A DNA stretch of 63,421 nt from Paenibacillus xylanexedens (GCF_007676705.1 NZ_VEBF01000013.1:1-63421), one strand, 5' to 3'. Shown: positions 34,501 to 43,117, numbered from the stretch's first letter. Notes: generated by a model from the letters alone, not told the origin. Made by a program: numbers and translations.

Positions 34501-35128
34501 GACGTTTGATTGCACGATTACGACGTTGCCCTTGCGCAGTCCGGAGCTCTTCTTTCAGGAACTCGAGCTCTTTGTCTATGTCAAGGTCTTGAAGCAATTT
34601 TTTAACCGCTTCTGCGCCCATGCCAGCCTGGAAACCATAGCCGTATTTTTCACGGTAGCTGCGGTATTCTTTCTCCGACAACAGCTGTTTTTTCTCCAGT
34701 GGAGTTTCTCCTGGATCAGTTACAACATATGATGCAAAATAAATAATCTCTTCGAGTGATCTTGGAGACATATCCAGCGCAAGACCCATACGGCTCGGAA
34801 TACCTTTGAAGTACCAGATATGCGATACCGGAGCAGCGAGCTCAATATGGCCCATCCGTTCGCGGCGTACTTTCGCACGTGTTACTTCAACGCCACAACG
34901 ATCACAGACAACGCCTTTATAACGGACGCGTTTGTATTTACCGCAATGACATTCCCAGTCTTTTGTAGGGCCAAAAATCTTTTCGCAGAACAGCCCTTCT
35001 TTTTCCGGTTTCAACGTACGATAGTTGATCGTTTCCGGTTTTTTCACTTCTCCGCGGGACCAAGAACGAATTTTCTCTGGGGAAGCAAGCCCGATCTTCA
35101 TGTATTCGAAATTGTTGACGTCCAACAA
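31514..35128 (-). CDS. rpoC: RNA polymerase beta' subunit
   Basis: Encodes 1204 residues. The zinc finger (CHCGKYKRVRYKGVVCDRCG, about 60-79), rudder and catalytic NADFDGDQMAVH (about 447-458) with three Mg-binding aspartates, bridge helix and trigger loop (GEPGTQLTMRTFHTGG) are present. I chose TTG 35128, preceded by AAGGAGG eight bases upstream; the resulting MLDVNNFEYMKIG matches B. subtilis MLDVNNFEYMNIG exactly in layout. The first ATG is nine codons later, so automatic calls may be short. Follows rpoB by 112 bases. Confidence 0.98.
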   Translation of the reverse strand: MLDVNNFEYMKIGLASPEKIRSWSRGEVKKPETINYRTLKPEKEGLFCEKIFGPTKDWECHCGKYKRVRYKGVVCDRCGVEVTRAKVRRERMGHIELAAPVSHIWYFKGIPSRMGLALDMSPRSLEEIIYFASYVVTDPGETPLEKKQLLSEKEYRSYREKYGYGFQAGMGAEAVKKLLQDLDIDKELEFLKEELRTAQGQRRNRAIKRLEVIEAFRNSGNKPEWMIMDVLPVIPPELRPMVQLDGGRFATSDLNDLYRRVINRNNRLKRLLDLGAPDIIVQNEKRMLQEAVDALIDNGRRGRPVTGPGNRPLKSLSHMLKGKQGRFRQNLLGKRVDYSGRSVIVVGPYLKMYQCGLPKDMALELFKPFVMKELVNKGLAHNIKSAKRKVERVSPEVWDVLEEVIKEHPVLLNRAPTLHRLGIQAFEPILVEGKAIRLHPLVCTAYNADFDGDQMAVHVPLSAEAQAEARILMLASGNILNPKDGKPVVTPSQDMVLGSYYLTMDNKEEKGTGMILRTVNEAVSAYQRGTAGLHARVAIPVKALGKTSFTDEQQEGMLLTTIGKIIFNEIFPASFPYINDATRANLYQGTADHSFVYEKGADLREAIMNAPLAGGVGKEYLGSIIARCFEIYHTTETAVILDKIKQLGFTYSTRAGITVAVSDVIVPPEKFEILRQSEEKAQIVTNQYRRGLITNEERYDRIIDIWSKSKDDITEILMKSMDRYNSIMMMVDSKARGNKSQITQLGGMRGLMANPSGRIIELPIKSNFREGLTVLEYFISTHGARKGLADTALRTADSGYLTRRLVDVAQDVIVRDDDCGTDKGFTVSRIQDGKEVIEDLYDRIEGRYCFETVRHPETKEIIAGRNELIDSDKAEAIIKAGITKLQIRSVLSCRASHGVCKKCYGRNLATGKHVEIGEAVGIIAAQSIGEPGTQLTMRTFHTGGVAGDDITQGLPRIQELFEARNPKGQATISEIDGVVKEIREAKDRREIEIQGEAESKVYSVTYGSRVRVSEGMEIEAGDELTDGSIDPKEMLRIKGVRGVQNYILQEVQRVYRNQGVEINDKHVEVMIRQMLRKIRIVDAGDTTLLPGSFVDTHEYERANKIAILSDKEPAVAKPILLGITKASLETDSFLSAASFQETTRVLTDAAIKGKVDQLLGLKENVIIGKLIPAGTGMHRYRSIKFAEPEDGQSSVEELEPVSVD

Positions 35129-35240
35129 GGAGCAACCCTCCTTAACCAATTCCTGTATTCTAGGTTACGCCCTCTCCGGCCGAAGCCGGAGCAAGACGCG
35201 AGCCTGATGAAAAACGCCGGTCATCATGCGCTCGAAGCGG

Positions 35241-38200
35241 TTATTCCGCTCCGACCTCTGTACCCTCAAGGTTGAGGCTGAGCTTATCGCTCGCAGCGTC
35301 ATCTTCATCGTCCATTTCTCTCATTTCAATCTCTTGCTCATCTTCACTCAAAATCTTAACGTCCATACCCAAGCTTTGCAGCTCTTTGATCAATACTTTG
35401 AATGACTCAGGAACGCCCGGTTCCGGAACATTCTCGCCTTTGACGATGGATTCATACGTTTTAACCCGACCAACAACATCATCGGACTTAACAGTCAAGA
35501 TTTCTTGCAGTGTATAAGCAGCACCGTATGCCTCAAGCGCCCATACTTCCATCTCCCCGAAACGCTGTCCACCGAATTGGGCTTTACCACCCAATGGCTG
35601 TTGCGTAACAAGTGAGTAAGGACCCGTGGAACGGGCATGGATTTTATCATCAACCATGTGTGCCAATTTGATCATGTGCATGACACCCACAGTAACTTCA
35701 CGTTCGAACTCTTCACCTGTACGACCATCATACAGGACGGTTTTACCATTACGTTGCATACCTGCTTCTTCCATCGTATCGAAGACATCATACTCCTTCG
35801 CTCCGTCGAATACAGGTGTTGCTACGTGAATACCCAGTTGCATCGCGGCCATACCCAAGTGAACCTCGAGTACTTGACCGATGTTCATCCGGGAAGGTAC
35901 GCCCAGTGGGTTAAGAACGATCTGAACCGGTGTACCGTCTGGCAGGAAAGGCATATCTTCTTCCGGCAAGATGCGGGCCACGACCCCTTTGTTACCGTGA
36001 CGTCCGGCCATTTTATCACCCTCGGAAATTTTCCGTTTTTGAGCGATATATACACGAACGAGCTGGTTAACACCTGGAGGCAGCTCATCACCGTTTTCAC
36101 GGGTAAATACTTTCACGTCTACTACGATACCATCAGTACCATGTGGTACACGCAAGGAAGTATCACGTACTTCACGTGCTTTCTCACCAAAGATCGCATG
36201 CAAGAGACGTTCTTCTGCAGTCAGCTCTGTTACACCCTTAGGTGTTACTTTACCAACCAGAATGTCGCCAGCGCTTATCTCAGCACCGATGCGGATAATA
36301 CCGCGCTCATCCAAGTTACGCAACGCTTCTTCCCCAACGTTAGGGATGTCACGTGTGATCTCTTCAGGTCCGAGTTTGGTATCACGTGCTTCTGACTCAT
36401 ACTCTTCGATATGGATGGATGTATATACATCTTCCTTAACGAGTTTCTCACTGAGCAAGATCGCATCCTCGTAGTTGTAACCTTCCCAAGTCATGAAGGC
36501 AACAACGACGTTACGTCCCAGAGCCAATTCACCCATTTCCGTTGAAGGACCATCAGCGAGGATATCGCCAGCTTTGACAGCGGCTCCTCTTTTGACAATC
36601 GGACGCTGGTTAATGCATGTTCCTTGGTTCGAACGCATAAATTTGTGTAATTTATATTTAACGATATCGCCTTTGACTTCCTGACCATCCACTTCTTCAA
36701 CACGACGGAGCCAAATTTCGTTCGCAGAAGAACGTTCAATAATTCCGTCATAATCGGAGACAATACATACACCAGAATCTTTTGCAGCTTTGTGCTCCAT
36801 ACCTGTTCCTACAAGTGGTGCTTTAGGAATCAAGAGTGGAACCGCCTGCCGCTGCATGTTGGATCCCATGAGTGCACGGTTGGAGTCATCGTTCTCAAGG
36901 AACGGGATAAGCGCTGTAGCGACGGATACAACCTGTTTAGGAGATACGTCCATGTAGTCAACTCGCTCACTCGGCATCGTAAGGATGTTATCCGACTGTT
37001 TGTTGTAACGTACAATGATCGCTTCTTCTTCAAAAGTACCGTCTTCGTTCAACTTCGCATTCGCTTGCGCGATGACATAGTTGTCCTCTTCGTCCGCTGT
37101 CAGGTAATCAATTTGCTCGGTTACAATACCTGTCTTCGGATCAACCCAACGATATGGAGCTTCAATGAAGCCATATTCATTCACACGGGCGAACGTAGAC
37201 AAGGAGTTGATCAAACCGATGTTTGGTCCCTCTGGAGTCTCGATTGGACACATCCGACCATAGTGGGATGGATGGACGTCACGCACTTCCATACCTGCGC
37301 GTTCACGCGTCAAACCACCGGGTCCGAGTGCGGACAAACGACGTTTATGTGTCAACTCACCCAGTGGGTTCGTTTGATCCATAAACTGTGACAACTGGGA
37401 ACTACCAAAGAACTCTTTAATCGAAGCAATAACAGGACGTATGTTGATCAATGCCTGTGGTGTAATTACGTTAGCATCCTGAATGGACATTCTCTCACGA
37501 ACCACACGCTCCATACGGGACAAACCGATACGGAACTGGTTCTGCAGGAGTTCACCCACCGAACGCAAACGACGGTTACCCAGATGGTCAATATCATCCG
37601 TGCTACCAATTCCCTGCAGAAGGTTAAGGAAATAACTGATGGACGAAATAATATCCGCCGGCGTCACGTTTTTAACGGACTTGTCAATGATTCCATTGGC
37701 AATCAGTTTGACTACTTTACCATCTTCTGTTGGTGAGAACACATCAATCGTTTGCATAGGGATATCATTGGCATCCAAAACGCCGTTACCCACGTGATAC
37801 GTGCGGAACCCAACGCTTTTCTCAAGATACGGCATGATCTCATCCAACAAGCGACGATCAACCATTTGACCTGCTTCAGCGATAATTTCACCTGTTTCAG
37901 CATCCACAAGTGACTCAGCCAAACGCTGGTTAAACAAACGGTTTTTGATGTGAAGCTTTTTGTTCATTTTGTAACGACCTACATTAGCCAGGTCATAACG
38001 TTTTGGATCAAAGAAACGAGCTACGAGCAAGCTTTTCGCATTATCAAGCGTTGGCGGCTCGCCCGGACGAAGACGCTCATAGATCTCAATGAGTGCTTTC
38101 TCCGTGGAATCCGTGTTGTCTTTGTCCAGTGTGTTGCGGATATATTCGTCATTACCGAGCAGATCCAGAATCTCAGCATCTGTGCCAAAACCAAGTGAAC

Positions 38201-38786
38201 GCAGGAGAACCGTAACTGGTATTTTACGTGTACGGTCGATCCGGACGTAAACAACATCCTTCGCGTCCATCTCCAGTTCCAGCCAAGCGCCGCGGTTAGG
38301 AATAACTGTAGCGGTATACGTTTTTTTGGCGTTTTTATCTACTTTGGTACTGAAGTAAACGCTAGGAGAGCGAACCAACTGGCTGACAATAACCCGTTCC
38401 GCACCATTAATAATAAATGTGCCCGTGTTGGTCATCAGCGGGAAATCTCCCATGAATACTTCCTGCTCTTTGACTTCGCCGGTTTCCTTATTAATGAGCC
38501 GGACTTTGACCCGAAGCGGTGCTGCATAAGTAACGTCACGCTCTTTCGCGTCGTCTACTGTATACTTCGGTTCACCGAGACTGTAATCGATAAATTCCAA
38601 AATCAAGTTACCTGTAAAATCCTGGATCGGCGAGATATCCTGGAACATTTCGCGCAACCCTTCCTCCAAAAACCAATCATAGGATTTTTGTTGGATCTCG
38701 ATCAGGTTCGGAACTTCGAGTATCTCGTTAATTCGTGCATAACTGCGCCGAGTGCGTCGACCATATTGAACAAGATGTCCTGCCAA
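35241..38786 (-). CDS. rpoB: RNA polymerase beta subunit
   Basis: Encodes 1181 residues. The rifampicin region FFGSSQLSQFMDQTNPLGEL plus THKRRLSALGPGGL (about 460-495) has wild-type residues, so rifampicin sensitivity is expected. The C-terminal GQRFGEMEVWALEAYGAAYT and acidic tail are typical. Start TTG 38786 (MAGHLVQYGRRTRRSYARI) has GAGGGGTGAG upstream and aligns with B. subtilis [20 protein letters not shown]. Has its own promoter and a 265-base leader with a possible attenuator. Confidence 0.98.
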   Translation of the reverse strand: MAGHLVQYGRRTRRSYARINEILEVPNLIEIQQKSYDWFLEEGLREMFQDISPIQDFTGNLILEFIDYSLGEPKYTVDDAKERDVTYAAPLRVKVRLINKETGEVKEQEVFMGDFPLMTNTGTFIINGAERVIVSQLVRSPSVYFSTKVDKNAKKTYTATVIPNRGAWLELEMDAKDVVYVRIDRTRKIPVTVLLRSLGFGTDAEILDLLGNDEYIRNTLDKDNTDSTEKALIEIYERLRPGEPPTLDNAKSLLVARFFDPKRYDLANVGRYKMNKKLHIKNRLFNQRLAESLVDAETGEIIAEAGQMVDRRLLDEIMPYLEKSVGFRTYHVGNGVLDANDIPMQTIDVFSPTEDGKVVKLIANGIIDKSVKNVTPADIISSISYFLNLLQGIGSTDDIDHLGNRRLRSVGELLQNQFRIGLSRMERVVRERMSIQDANVITPQALINIRPVIASIKEFFGSSQLSQFMDQTNPLGELTHKRRLSALGPGGLTRERAGMEVRDVHPSHYGRMCPIETPEGPNIGLINSLSTFARVNEYGFIEAPYRWVDPKTGIVTEQIDYLTADEEDNYVIAQANAKLNEDGTFEEEAIIVRYNKQSDNILTMPSERVDYMDVSPKQVVSVATALIPFLENDDSNRALMGSNMQRQAVPLLIPKAPLVGTGMEHKAAKDSGVCIVSDYDGIIERSSANEIWLRRVEEVDGQEVKGDIVKYKLHKFMRSNQGTCINQRPIVKRGAAVKAGDILADGPSTEMGELALGRNVVVAFMTWEGYNYEDAILLSEKLVKEDVYTSIHIEEYESEARDTKLGPEEITRDIPNVGEEALRNLDERGIIRIGAEISAGDILVGKVTPKGVTELTAEERLLHAIFGEKAREVRDTSLRVPHGTDGIVVDVKVFTRENGDELPPGVNQLVRVYIAQKRKISEGDKMAGRHGNKGVVARILPEEDMPFLPDGTPVQIVLNPLGVPSRMNIGQVLEVHLGMAAMQLGIHVATPVFDGAKEYDVFDTMEEAGMQRNGKTVLYDGRTGEEFEREVTVGVMHMIKLAHMVDDKIHARSTGPYSLVTQQPLGGKAQFGGQRFGEMEVWALEAYGAAYTLQEILTVKSDDVVGRVKTYESIVKGENVPEPGVPESFKVLIKELQSLGMDVKILSEDEQEIEMREMDDEDDAASDKLSLNLEGTEVGAE

Positions 38787-38888
38787 CTTAAACTCACCCC
38801 TCAATGTCTACTCACTTTAAAAATTTCGTTGCGAACCTCTGTTTGTAACCTTATAATGGTACACATACAGAGCAAAGCAATGCATCCA

Positions 38889-38934
38889 CAAATAAAGAAA
38901 AGCCCTTACTCGAAATGTCGTTCGAAAAAAGAGC
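38889..38934 (-). terminator. possible attenuator in the rpoB leader
   Basis: On minus, GCTCTT...TTCGAA pairs with TTCGAG..AAGGGC through an imperfect stem, then TTTTCTTTATTTG. It lies after the rpoB promoter and before its start, so it is likely to be partial, as known between rplL and rpoB in other bacteria. Confidence 0.5.
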
Positions 38935-39101
38935 AACTTTGATCGGCGGATGTCTTTCCAAATCATTCTTATCCCCAGTTTGCCCAAAATGTACATATTA
39001 TACGCCAAACTTAGGCATAATAAGCCCGTTCGGCGTAAAAAAAGGTTGACATTTTTAGTTAGCTAAAGCCAAGTAGGGCATCTTAATACTGACATTTTAC
39101 A

Positions 39102-39130
39102 ATAATACCACGACCTGAATTTCAAGTCAA
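39102..39130 (-). promoter_or_regulatory. sigma-A promoter upstream of rpoB
   Basis: On minus, TTGACT (39125-39130), 17 bases and TATTAT (39102-39107). The following leader runs about 300 bases to rpoB. A second TATAAT at about 38997-39002 lacks a clear -35. Confidence 0.65.
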
Positions 39131-39180
39131 TAGTCCTATTGCAAAAAAAATGATCGCCTGCTTACTTTACAAACTCGGAT

Positions 39181-39801
39181 TTAGCTTCTAGTAGATGCTT
39201 CTTCCGCTTTCACCGCTTTAAAAATCCGATAGCCTTTATCCTTCGTCACTTCTTCCACTCGTCCAAACAAAGATTCCAATTTCTCTTTCGCTGATGGGGC
39301 ACCTTGCTTCTTCTGAATGACAATCCATAACGAACCGCCTACCTTCAAATGACGATGTGCCTGTTCGAAAATAGCATGAACCGTTTCTTTCCCAGCCCGT
39401 ATTGGTGGATTGGTCAGTACAACGTCAAAATCTTGCTTTTTTACTTCAGTCAGTAGATTACTTTGCAATACCGTAACATTGCTGATTCCGTTCGCTTTTG
39501 CATTTTCCTTGGAAAGTTCAACGGCTCTCTCGTTGATGTCGATCATGGTGACATGCCCATCCGGTACAAGCTTGGCTGCTGTAAGACCCATCGGGCCATA
39601 CCCGCAACCCACATCGAGAACATGAGCTCCTGGTGGTAACTCTATCGCATCAATCAATACTCTGCTACCATAATCGATTCCGTTTTTGGAAAATACACCG
39701 GCGTCAGTCACGAGTCGCAGACTGAATCCGCGAAGAACCGCTTCAGTTGCTTTGCGATCATGCGCTACTTGCGGTTTGTCCGAATAATAGTGATTGGACA
39801 T
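39181..39801 (-). CDS. RsmC-like class I SAM-dependent methyltransferase
   Basis: Encodes 206 residues. SAM-binding motif LDVGCGYGPMG (about 62-72), MIDINERAVELS, and catalytic TNPPIRAGKE (about 130-139), the NPPF/NPPI motif of base N-methyltransferases. B. subtilis YbxB, in the same place, is similar to 16S rRNA G1207 methyltransferase RsmC. I chose ATG 39801 (MSNHYYSDKP) because it matches YbxB MSEHYYSEKP; a GTG at 39813 is also open. Between rplL and rpoB. rRNA substrate is inferred. Confidence 0.85.
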   Translation of the reverse strand: MSNHYYSDKPQVAHDRKATEAVLRGFSLRLVTDAGVFSKNGIDYGSRVLIDAIELPPGAHVLDVGCGYGPMGLTAAKLVPDGHVTMIDINERAVELSKENAKANGISNVTVLQSNLLTEVKKQDFDVVLTNPPIRAGKETVHAIFEQAHRHLKVGGSLWIVIQKKQGAPSAKEKLESLFGRVEEVTKDKGYRIFKAVKAEEASTRS

Positions 39802-39833
39802 GTCCTCACTCACTTTCCATTTACAATTACAGC

Positions 39834-39868
39834 AACAAACCCCTTGATATAAGTCAAGGGGTTTGTTG
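39834..39868 (-). terminator. hairpin after rplL
   Basis: AACAAACCCCTTGA, TATAAG loop, TCAAGGGGTTTGTT is a perfect 14-pair stem. On minus the T-run is weak; on plus it is followed by GTTTTG. It may act as a partial terminator or stability element. Confidence 0.6.
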
Positions 39869-39897
39869 TTTTGTTCATCTAGCTTGTAAAAGCTAAA

Positions 39898-40257
39898 TTA
39901 TTTAACTTCGATTGTAGCGCCAGCTTCTTCAAGCTTAGCTTTAACCGCTTCTGCTTCTTCTTTAGCAACTTTTTCTTTCAGTGCTTTTGGAGCGTTGTCA
40001 ACCAGTTCTTTTGCTTCTTTCAGGCCAAGACCTGTGATTTCGCGAACTGCTTTGATAACGTTGATTTTGGAAGCACCAGCGCTAGTCAAGATTACGTCGA
40101 ACTCGGATTGCTCAGCTTCAGCAGAAGCTACTGCACCTGCAGCAGCTACTGGAGCTGCAGCAGTTACGCCGAATTCTTCTTCGATTGCTTTAACAAGATC
40201 GTTCAATTCCAGTACAGTCATGCCTTTGATTGCTTCCAAGATTTGCTCTTTACTCAT
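39898..40257 (-). CDS. rplL: 50S ribosomal protein L7/L12
   Basis: Encodes 119 residues: N-terminal dimer domain (MSKEQILEAIKGMTVLEL), Ala/Pro/Gly hinge (about 32-45) and a C-terminal factor-binding domain with KINVIKAVREITGLGLKEAK. Multiple copies form the stalk on L10. ATG 40257 with GGAGG eight bases upstream; earlier in-frame codons are in the intergenic region. Confidence 0.98.
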   Translation of the reverse strand: MSKEQILEAIKGMTVLELNDLVKAIEEEFGVTAAAPVAAAGAVASAEAEQSEFDVILTSAGASKINVIKAVREITGLGLKEAKELVDNAPKALKEKVAKEEAEAVKAKLEEAGATIEVK

Positions 40258-40330
40258 GAGTGAACCTCCATATATAATATTATTTTTTTTAAATTCATTT
40301 GCCACCTAAGCGGCGTTCAGATCAAGTTGC

Positions 40331-40834
40331 TTACGCGCCTTGTTCTTCTTTCTCTGCAACTGCTTTAACCGCAAGCGCGAAGTTGCGCACTGGTGCTTGA
40401 AGCACACTGAGGAGCATGGAGAGGAGTCCATCACGGGATGGCAATTCTGCCAACGCTTTAACTTCTTCTACTCCGATTACGCGACCTTCTACGACTGCAC
40501 CTTTCAATTCCAGTGCATCGTTCTTTTTCGCGAAGTCGTTCAGAATTTTAGCTGGAGCCACAACGTCATCTACGCTGAATGCAATTGCAGTAGGACCTGT
40601 AAGAACACTATCGAGTTCTGTCAGTTCTGCTGCTGCAGCTGCACGGCGAAGCAACGAGTTTTTCAGCACTTGGAATTCGATCCCTGCTTCACGAAGTTGC
40701 TTACGCAACTCAGTTACTTGGGCAACGTTCAATCCACGATAGTCAACAACAACAGTTGTAACGCTCTCGCGCAATTTTGCTGTTACTGCATCAACGGACT
40801 CTTGTTTTGCTTGAATCACTTTTGCGTTTGCCAA
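40331..40834 (-). CDS. rplJ: 50S ribosomal protein L10
   Basis: Encodes 167 residues. VVVDYRGLNVAQVTELRKQL (about 29-48) binds 23S rRNA, and the C-terminal helix binds L7/L12 dimers. Start TTG 40834 (MANAKVIQAKQESV) has GGAGG eight bases upstream; the GTG three codons before lies in that site. It is preceded by an L10 leader for feedback control by L10-L12. Confidence 0.97.
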   Translation of the reverse strand: MANAKVIQAKQESVDAVTAKLRESVTTVVVDYRGLNVAQVTELRKQLREAGIEFQVLKNSLLRRAAAAAELTELDSVLTGPTAIAFSVDDVVAPAKILNDFAKKNDALELKGAVVEGRVIGVEEVKALAELPSRDGLLSMLLSVLQAPVRNFALAVKAVAEKEEQGA

Positions 40835-41031
40835 TCTGTACACCTCCTGATCAAATTTATCCCATTAAGAAAAGCCTCCGTAGATTCACGAAGGCTTGAT
40901 ATATACTCACAACCGATTTGCATCGTTCTAAGTTCTATAATCACACCTCGGCAGGAAATTAAGCCAAATGGCACCTACTGTCTACGGTAAGCATATTCAA
41001 ATGTCAACGGTCAGTCACTCGGACTCACAAC
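40835..41031 (-). ncRNA. L10 leader with attenuator hairpin
   Basis: On minus, CCGTAGACAGTAGGTGCC and TTCCTGCCGAGG (about 40941-40998) are the hallmark sequences of the Firmicute ribosomal L10 leader. A terminator-like hairpin AGCCTTCGT...ACGGAGGCTTTT lies at 40870-40897. L10-L12 binding to this leader is known to stop expression of rplJL. Confidence 0.88.
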
Positions 41032-41037
41032 TTTTAT

Positions 41038-41066
41038 ATCTTATCAAAACAGGCCAAGCCTGTCAA
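41038..41066 (-). promoter_or_regulatory. sigma-A promoter of rplJ-rplL
   Basis: On minus, TTGACA (41061-41066), 17 bases and TAAGAT (41038-41043). The -35 and spacer are embedded in the hairpin that ends rplA. Confidence 0.78.
41043..41063 (-). terminator. short terminator after rplA
   Basis: On minus, ACAGGC-TTG-GCCTGT then TTTT. Stem of six pairs, immediately after the rplA stop and overlapping the rplJ promoter. Confidence 0.6.
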
Positions 41067-41072
41067 GAACTA

Positions 41073-41765
41073 TTATCTAAAAGCTGCTGCGTTCACGCGT
41101 GCGCCAGGGCCCATCGTGGAAGAAAGACTAACATTCTTCAGATAAACACCTTTTGCTGCCGCCGGTTTAGCACGATTCAGAGCTTCCATGAGAGCTTTAA
41201 AGTTCTCATTCAGTTGCTCAGAAGAGAAAGAAGCTTTACCGATCGGTGCATGAATTTGACCTGCACGATCCAGACGATATTCGATTTTACCGGCTTTAAT
41301 TTCTTGAACAGCCTTAGTTACATCGAAAGTTACCGTTCCGGCTTTAGGGTTAGGCATCAGACCTTTACCGCCGAGCAGTCGGCCCAATTTACCTACTTCA
41401 CTCATCATATCTGGTGTCGCTACGCAGACATCGAATTCGAACCAGCCTTGTTGGATTTTGTTGATCATGTCTGCATCACCAACATAGTCCGCGCCAGCCG
41501 CTTCCGCTTCTTTCGCTTTGTCACCTTTTGCAAATACCAATACGCGTTGTGTTTTACCTGTGCCGTGTGGCAAGACAACAACACCACGTACAGCCTGGTC
41601 TTGCTTACGAGGGTCTACACCCAAACGAACTGCTGCTTCGATTGTTTCATCGAATTTTGCAGTAGCTGCCTTTTTCACAAGCTCTACAGCTTCTGAAGGC
41701 TCGTAAGTTGCTTCGCTGTCAATCAGCTTAGCAGCTTCCAGGTATTTTTTACCGTGTTTAGCCAT
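41073..41765 (-). CDS. rplA: 50S ribosomal protein L1
   Basis: Encodes 230 residues. RVLVFAKGDKAKEAEAAGA and MPNPKAGTVTFDV(T) are L1 signatures. L1 forms the mobile stalk that guides E-site tRNA and can repress its own mRNA. ATG with GGAGG. Ninety-four bases after rplK, with a strong hairpin in the gap. Confidence 0.98.
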   Translation of the reverse strand: MAKHGKKYLEAAKLIDSEATYEPSEAVELVKKAATAKFDETIEAAVRLGVDPRKQDQAVRGVVVLPHGTGKTQRVLVFAKGDKAKEAEAAGADYVGDADMINKIQQGWFEFDVCVATPDMMSEVGKLGRLLGGKGLMPNPKAGTVTFDVTKAVQEIKAGKIEYRLDRAGQIHAPIGKASFSSEQLNENFKALMEALNRAKPAAAKGVYLKNVSLSSTMGPGARVNAAAFR

Positions 41766-41810
41766 GTTTTATTCCTCCTTTGTGGTGTTAGCGGATATAC
41801 CTCCCACATC

Positions 41811-41834
41811 AACCGGTCGCGAATCGACCGGTTT
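41811..41834 (-). promoter_or_regulatory. hairpin between rplK and rplA
   Basis: AACCGGTCG, CGAAT, CGACCGGTT is a perfect nine-pair hairpin without a T-run on minus. Position fits an L1-binding autoregulatory site or an mRNA stability element; the L1 motif is not verified. Confidence 0.4.
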
Positions 41835-41859
41835 TACGAAGCCATGTTTCTTATGAAAA

Positions 41860-42285
41860 TTAGTCTTCGATGGTGATACCCATGCTGCGGGCAGTACCTT
41901 CGACCATACGCATAGCAGACTCAACGTCAGCTGCATTCAGGTCAGGCATTTTTTGTTCTGCGATTTGACGAACCGCATCACGTTTAACAGTAGCAACTTT
42001 TTTCTTGTTCGGTTCGCCGGATCCTTTTTCAACTTTAGCTGCCACTTTCAACAGAACTGCTGCTGGTGGAGTTTTAGTGATGAAAGTAAAGGAACGGTCC
42101 TCGAATACAGAAATTTCAACTGGAATAATCAATCCCGCTTGATCAGCTGTACGAGCGTTGAATTCTTTACAGAATGCCATGATGTTGACACCTGCTTGAC
42201 CCAAAGCTGGACCTACTGGTGGTGCTGGGTTTGCTTTACCTGCTGGAATCTGCAGTTTTACCATTTTAATAACTTTTTTCGCCAT
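41860..42285 (-). CDS. rplK: 50S ribosomal protein L11
   Basis: Encodes 141 residues. VKLQIPAGKANPAPPVGPALG is the conserved N-terminal motif with the proline switch that binds thiostrepton with 23S rRNA; L11 is also needed for RelA activation. ATG 42285 has GGAGG upstream, a GTG three codons before lies within the spacer. Confidence 0.98.
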   Translation of the reverse strand: MAKKVIKMVKLQIPAGKANPAPPVGPALGQAGVNIMAFCKEFNARTADQAGLIIPVEISVFEDRSFTFITKTPPAAVLLKVAAKVEKGSGEPNKKKVATVKRDAVRQIAEQKMPDLNAADVESAMRMVEGTARSMGITIED

Positions 42286-42353
42286 GATTGACACCTCCTT
42301 GCAAAATAGTGGTTAACGGGTTTTTCAACCCTCCCACAAGAAACTTGAAGAGA

Positions 42354-42887
42354 CTATATCTTCTCCACTTGCGTGTATTCCAACTCAAGCGGCGTTTCCC
42401 GTCCAAACATGTTCACGTGCACTTTCAACTTGCTTTTGTCTACCAAAATTTCTTCCACGGAGCCTACAAAATTCGCAAAAGGACCGACTTTAATACGTAC
42501 GGATTCCTTAATATCGAACTCAATTTTCGGCTTAGGTTCAACCATACCCATGTGCTTCAGAATTTGTTCCACTTCTTCAGGCAACAAGGCAGTTGGTTTG
42601 GACCCAGAACCTGTCGAACCGACAAATCCTGTAACACCTGGTGTGTTGCGAACAACATACCAAGAATCATCCGTCTGTACCATTTCCACCAAGACATAAC
42701 CGGGGTAAACTTTACGCATAACGGTTTTTTTCTTACCGTCCTTGTTTACCACTTCTTCTTCCATAGGAACAAGAACGCGGAATATCTTGTCTTCCATGCC
42801 CATAGACTCTACGCGTTTTTCCAAATTGGCTTTGACCTTATTCTCATACCCTGAATAGGTATGAACGACGTACCATCTTTTTTCCAT
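42354..42887 (-). CDS. nusG: transcription antitermination/elongation factor NusG
   Basis: Encodes 177 residues: NGN domain (KRWYVVHTYSGYENKVKANL) and C-terminal KOW domain (GPFANFVGSVEEILVDKSKL). NusG couples transcription and translation and, in Bacillus, strengthens pausing. ATG 42887. The order rpmG-secE-nusG-rplK is standard. Confidence 0.98.
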   Translation of the reverse strand: MEKRWYVVHTYSGYENKVKANLEKRVESMGMEDKIFRVLVPMEEEVVNKDGKKKTVMRKVYPGYVLVEMVQTDDSWYVVRNTPGVTGFVGSTGSGSKPTALLPEEVEQILKHMGMVEPKPKIEFDIKESVRIKVGPFANFVGSVEEILVDKSKLKVHVNMFGRETPLELEYTQVEKI

Positions 42888-42908
42888 ATCAAGCCACCGG
42901 AACCCTTC

Positions 42909-43100
42909 TTAAATAATCGCTTCGATCACAAAGGAGATGCCAATGTCAATGACCCAAAAAAACAGCGTCATAACCACAACAGTACCAAGTACGATCAATG
43001 TGTAGTTGGTCAGCTCTTTACGATTAGGCCAGCGAACTTTTTTAAGTTCAGCCCAGCTTTCTGTGAAAAAGGAAATCAGAGATTTGAAACTTCGTTTCAC
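42909..43100 (-). CDS. secE: Sec translocase subunit SecE
   Basis: Encodes 63 residues with an amphipathic helix (FTESWAELKKVRWPNRKEL) and one C-terminal membrane segment (about 34-58), the short Gram-positive type. It clamps SecY. The start is GTG at 43100 with GGAGG seven bases upstream. Seventeen bases after rpmG. Confidence 0.97.
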   Translation of the reverse strand: MKRSFKSLISFFTESWAELKKVRWPNRKELTNYTLIVLGTVVVMTLFFWVIDIGISFVIEAII

Positions 43101-43117
43101 GCCGACACCTCCAAAAA

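Noticed and set aside
37380..37480. Rifampicin-resistance change in rpoB
   Set aside because: The residues around QFMDQTNPL and THKRRLSALGPGG are those of sensitive strains.
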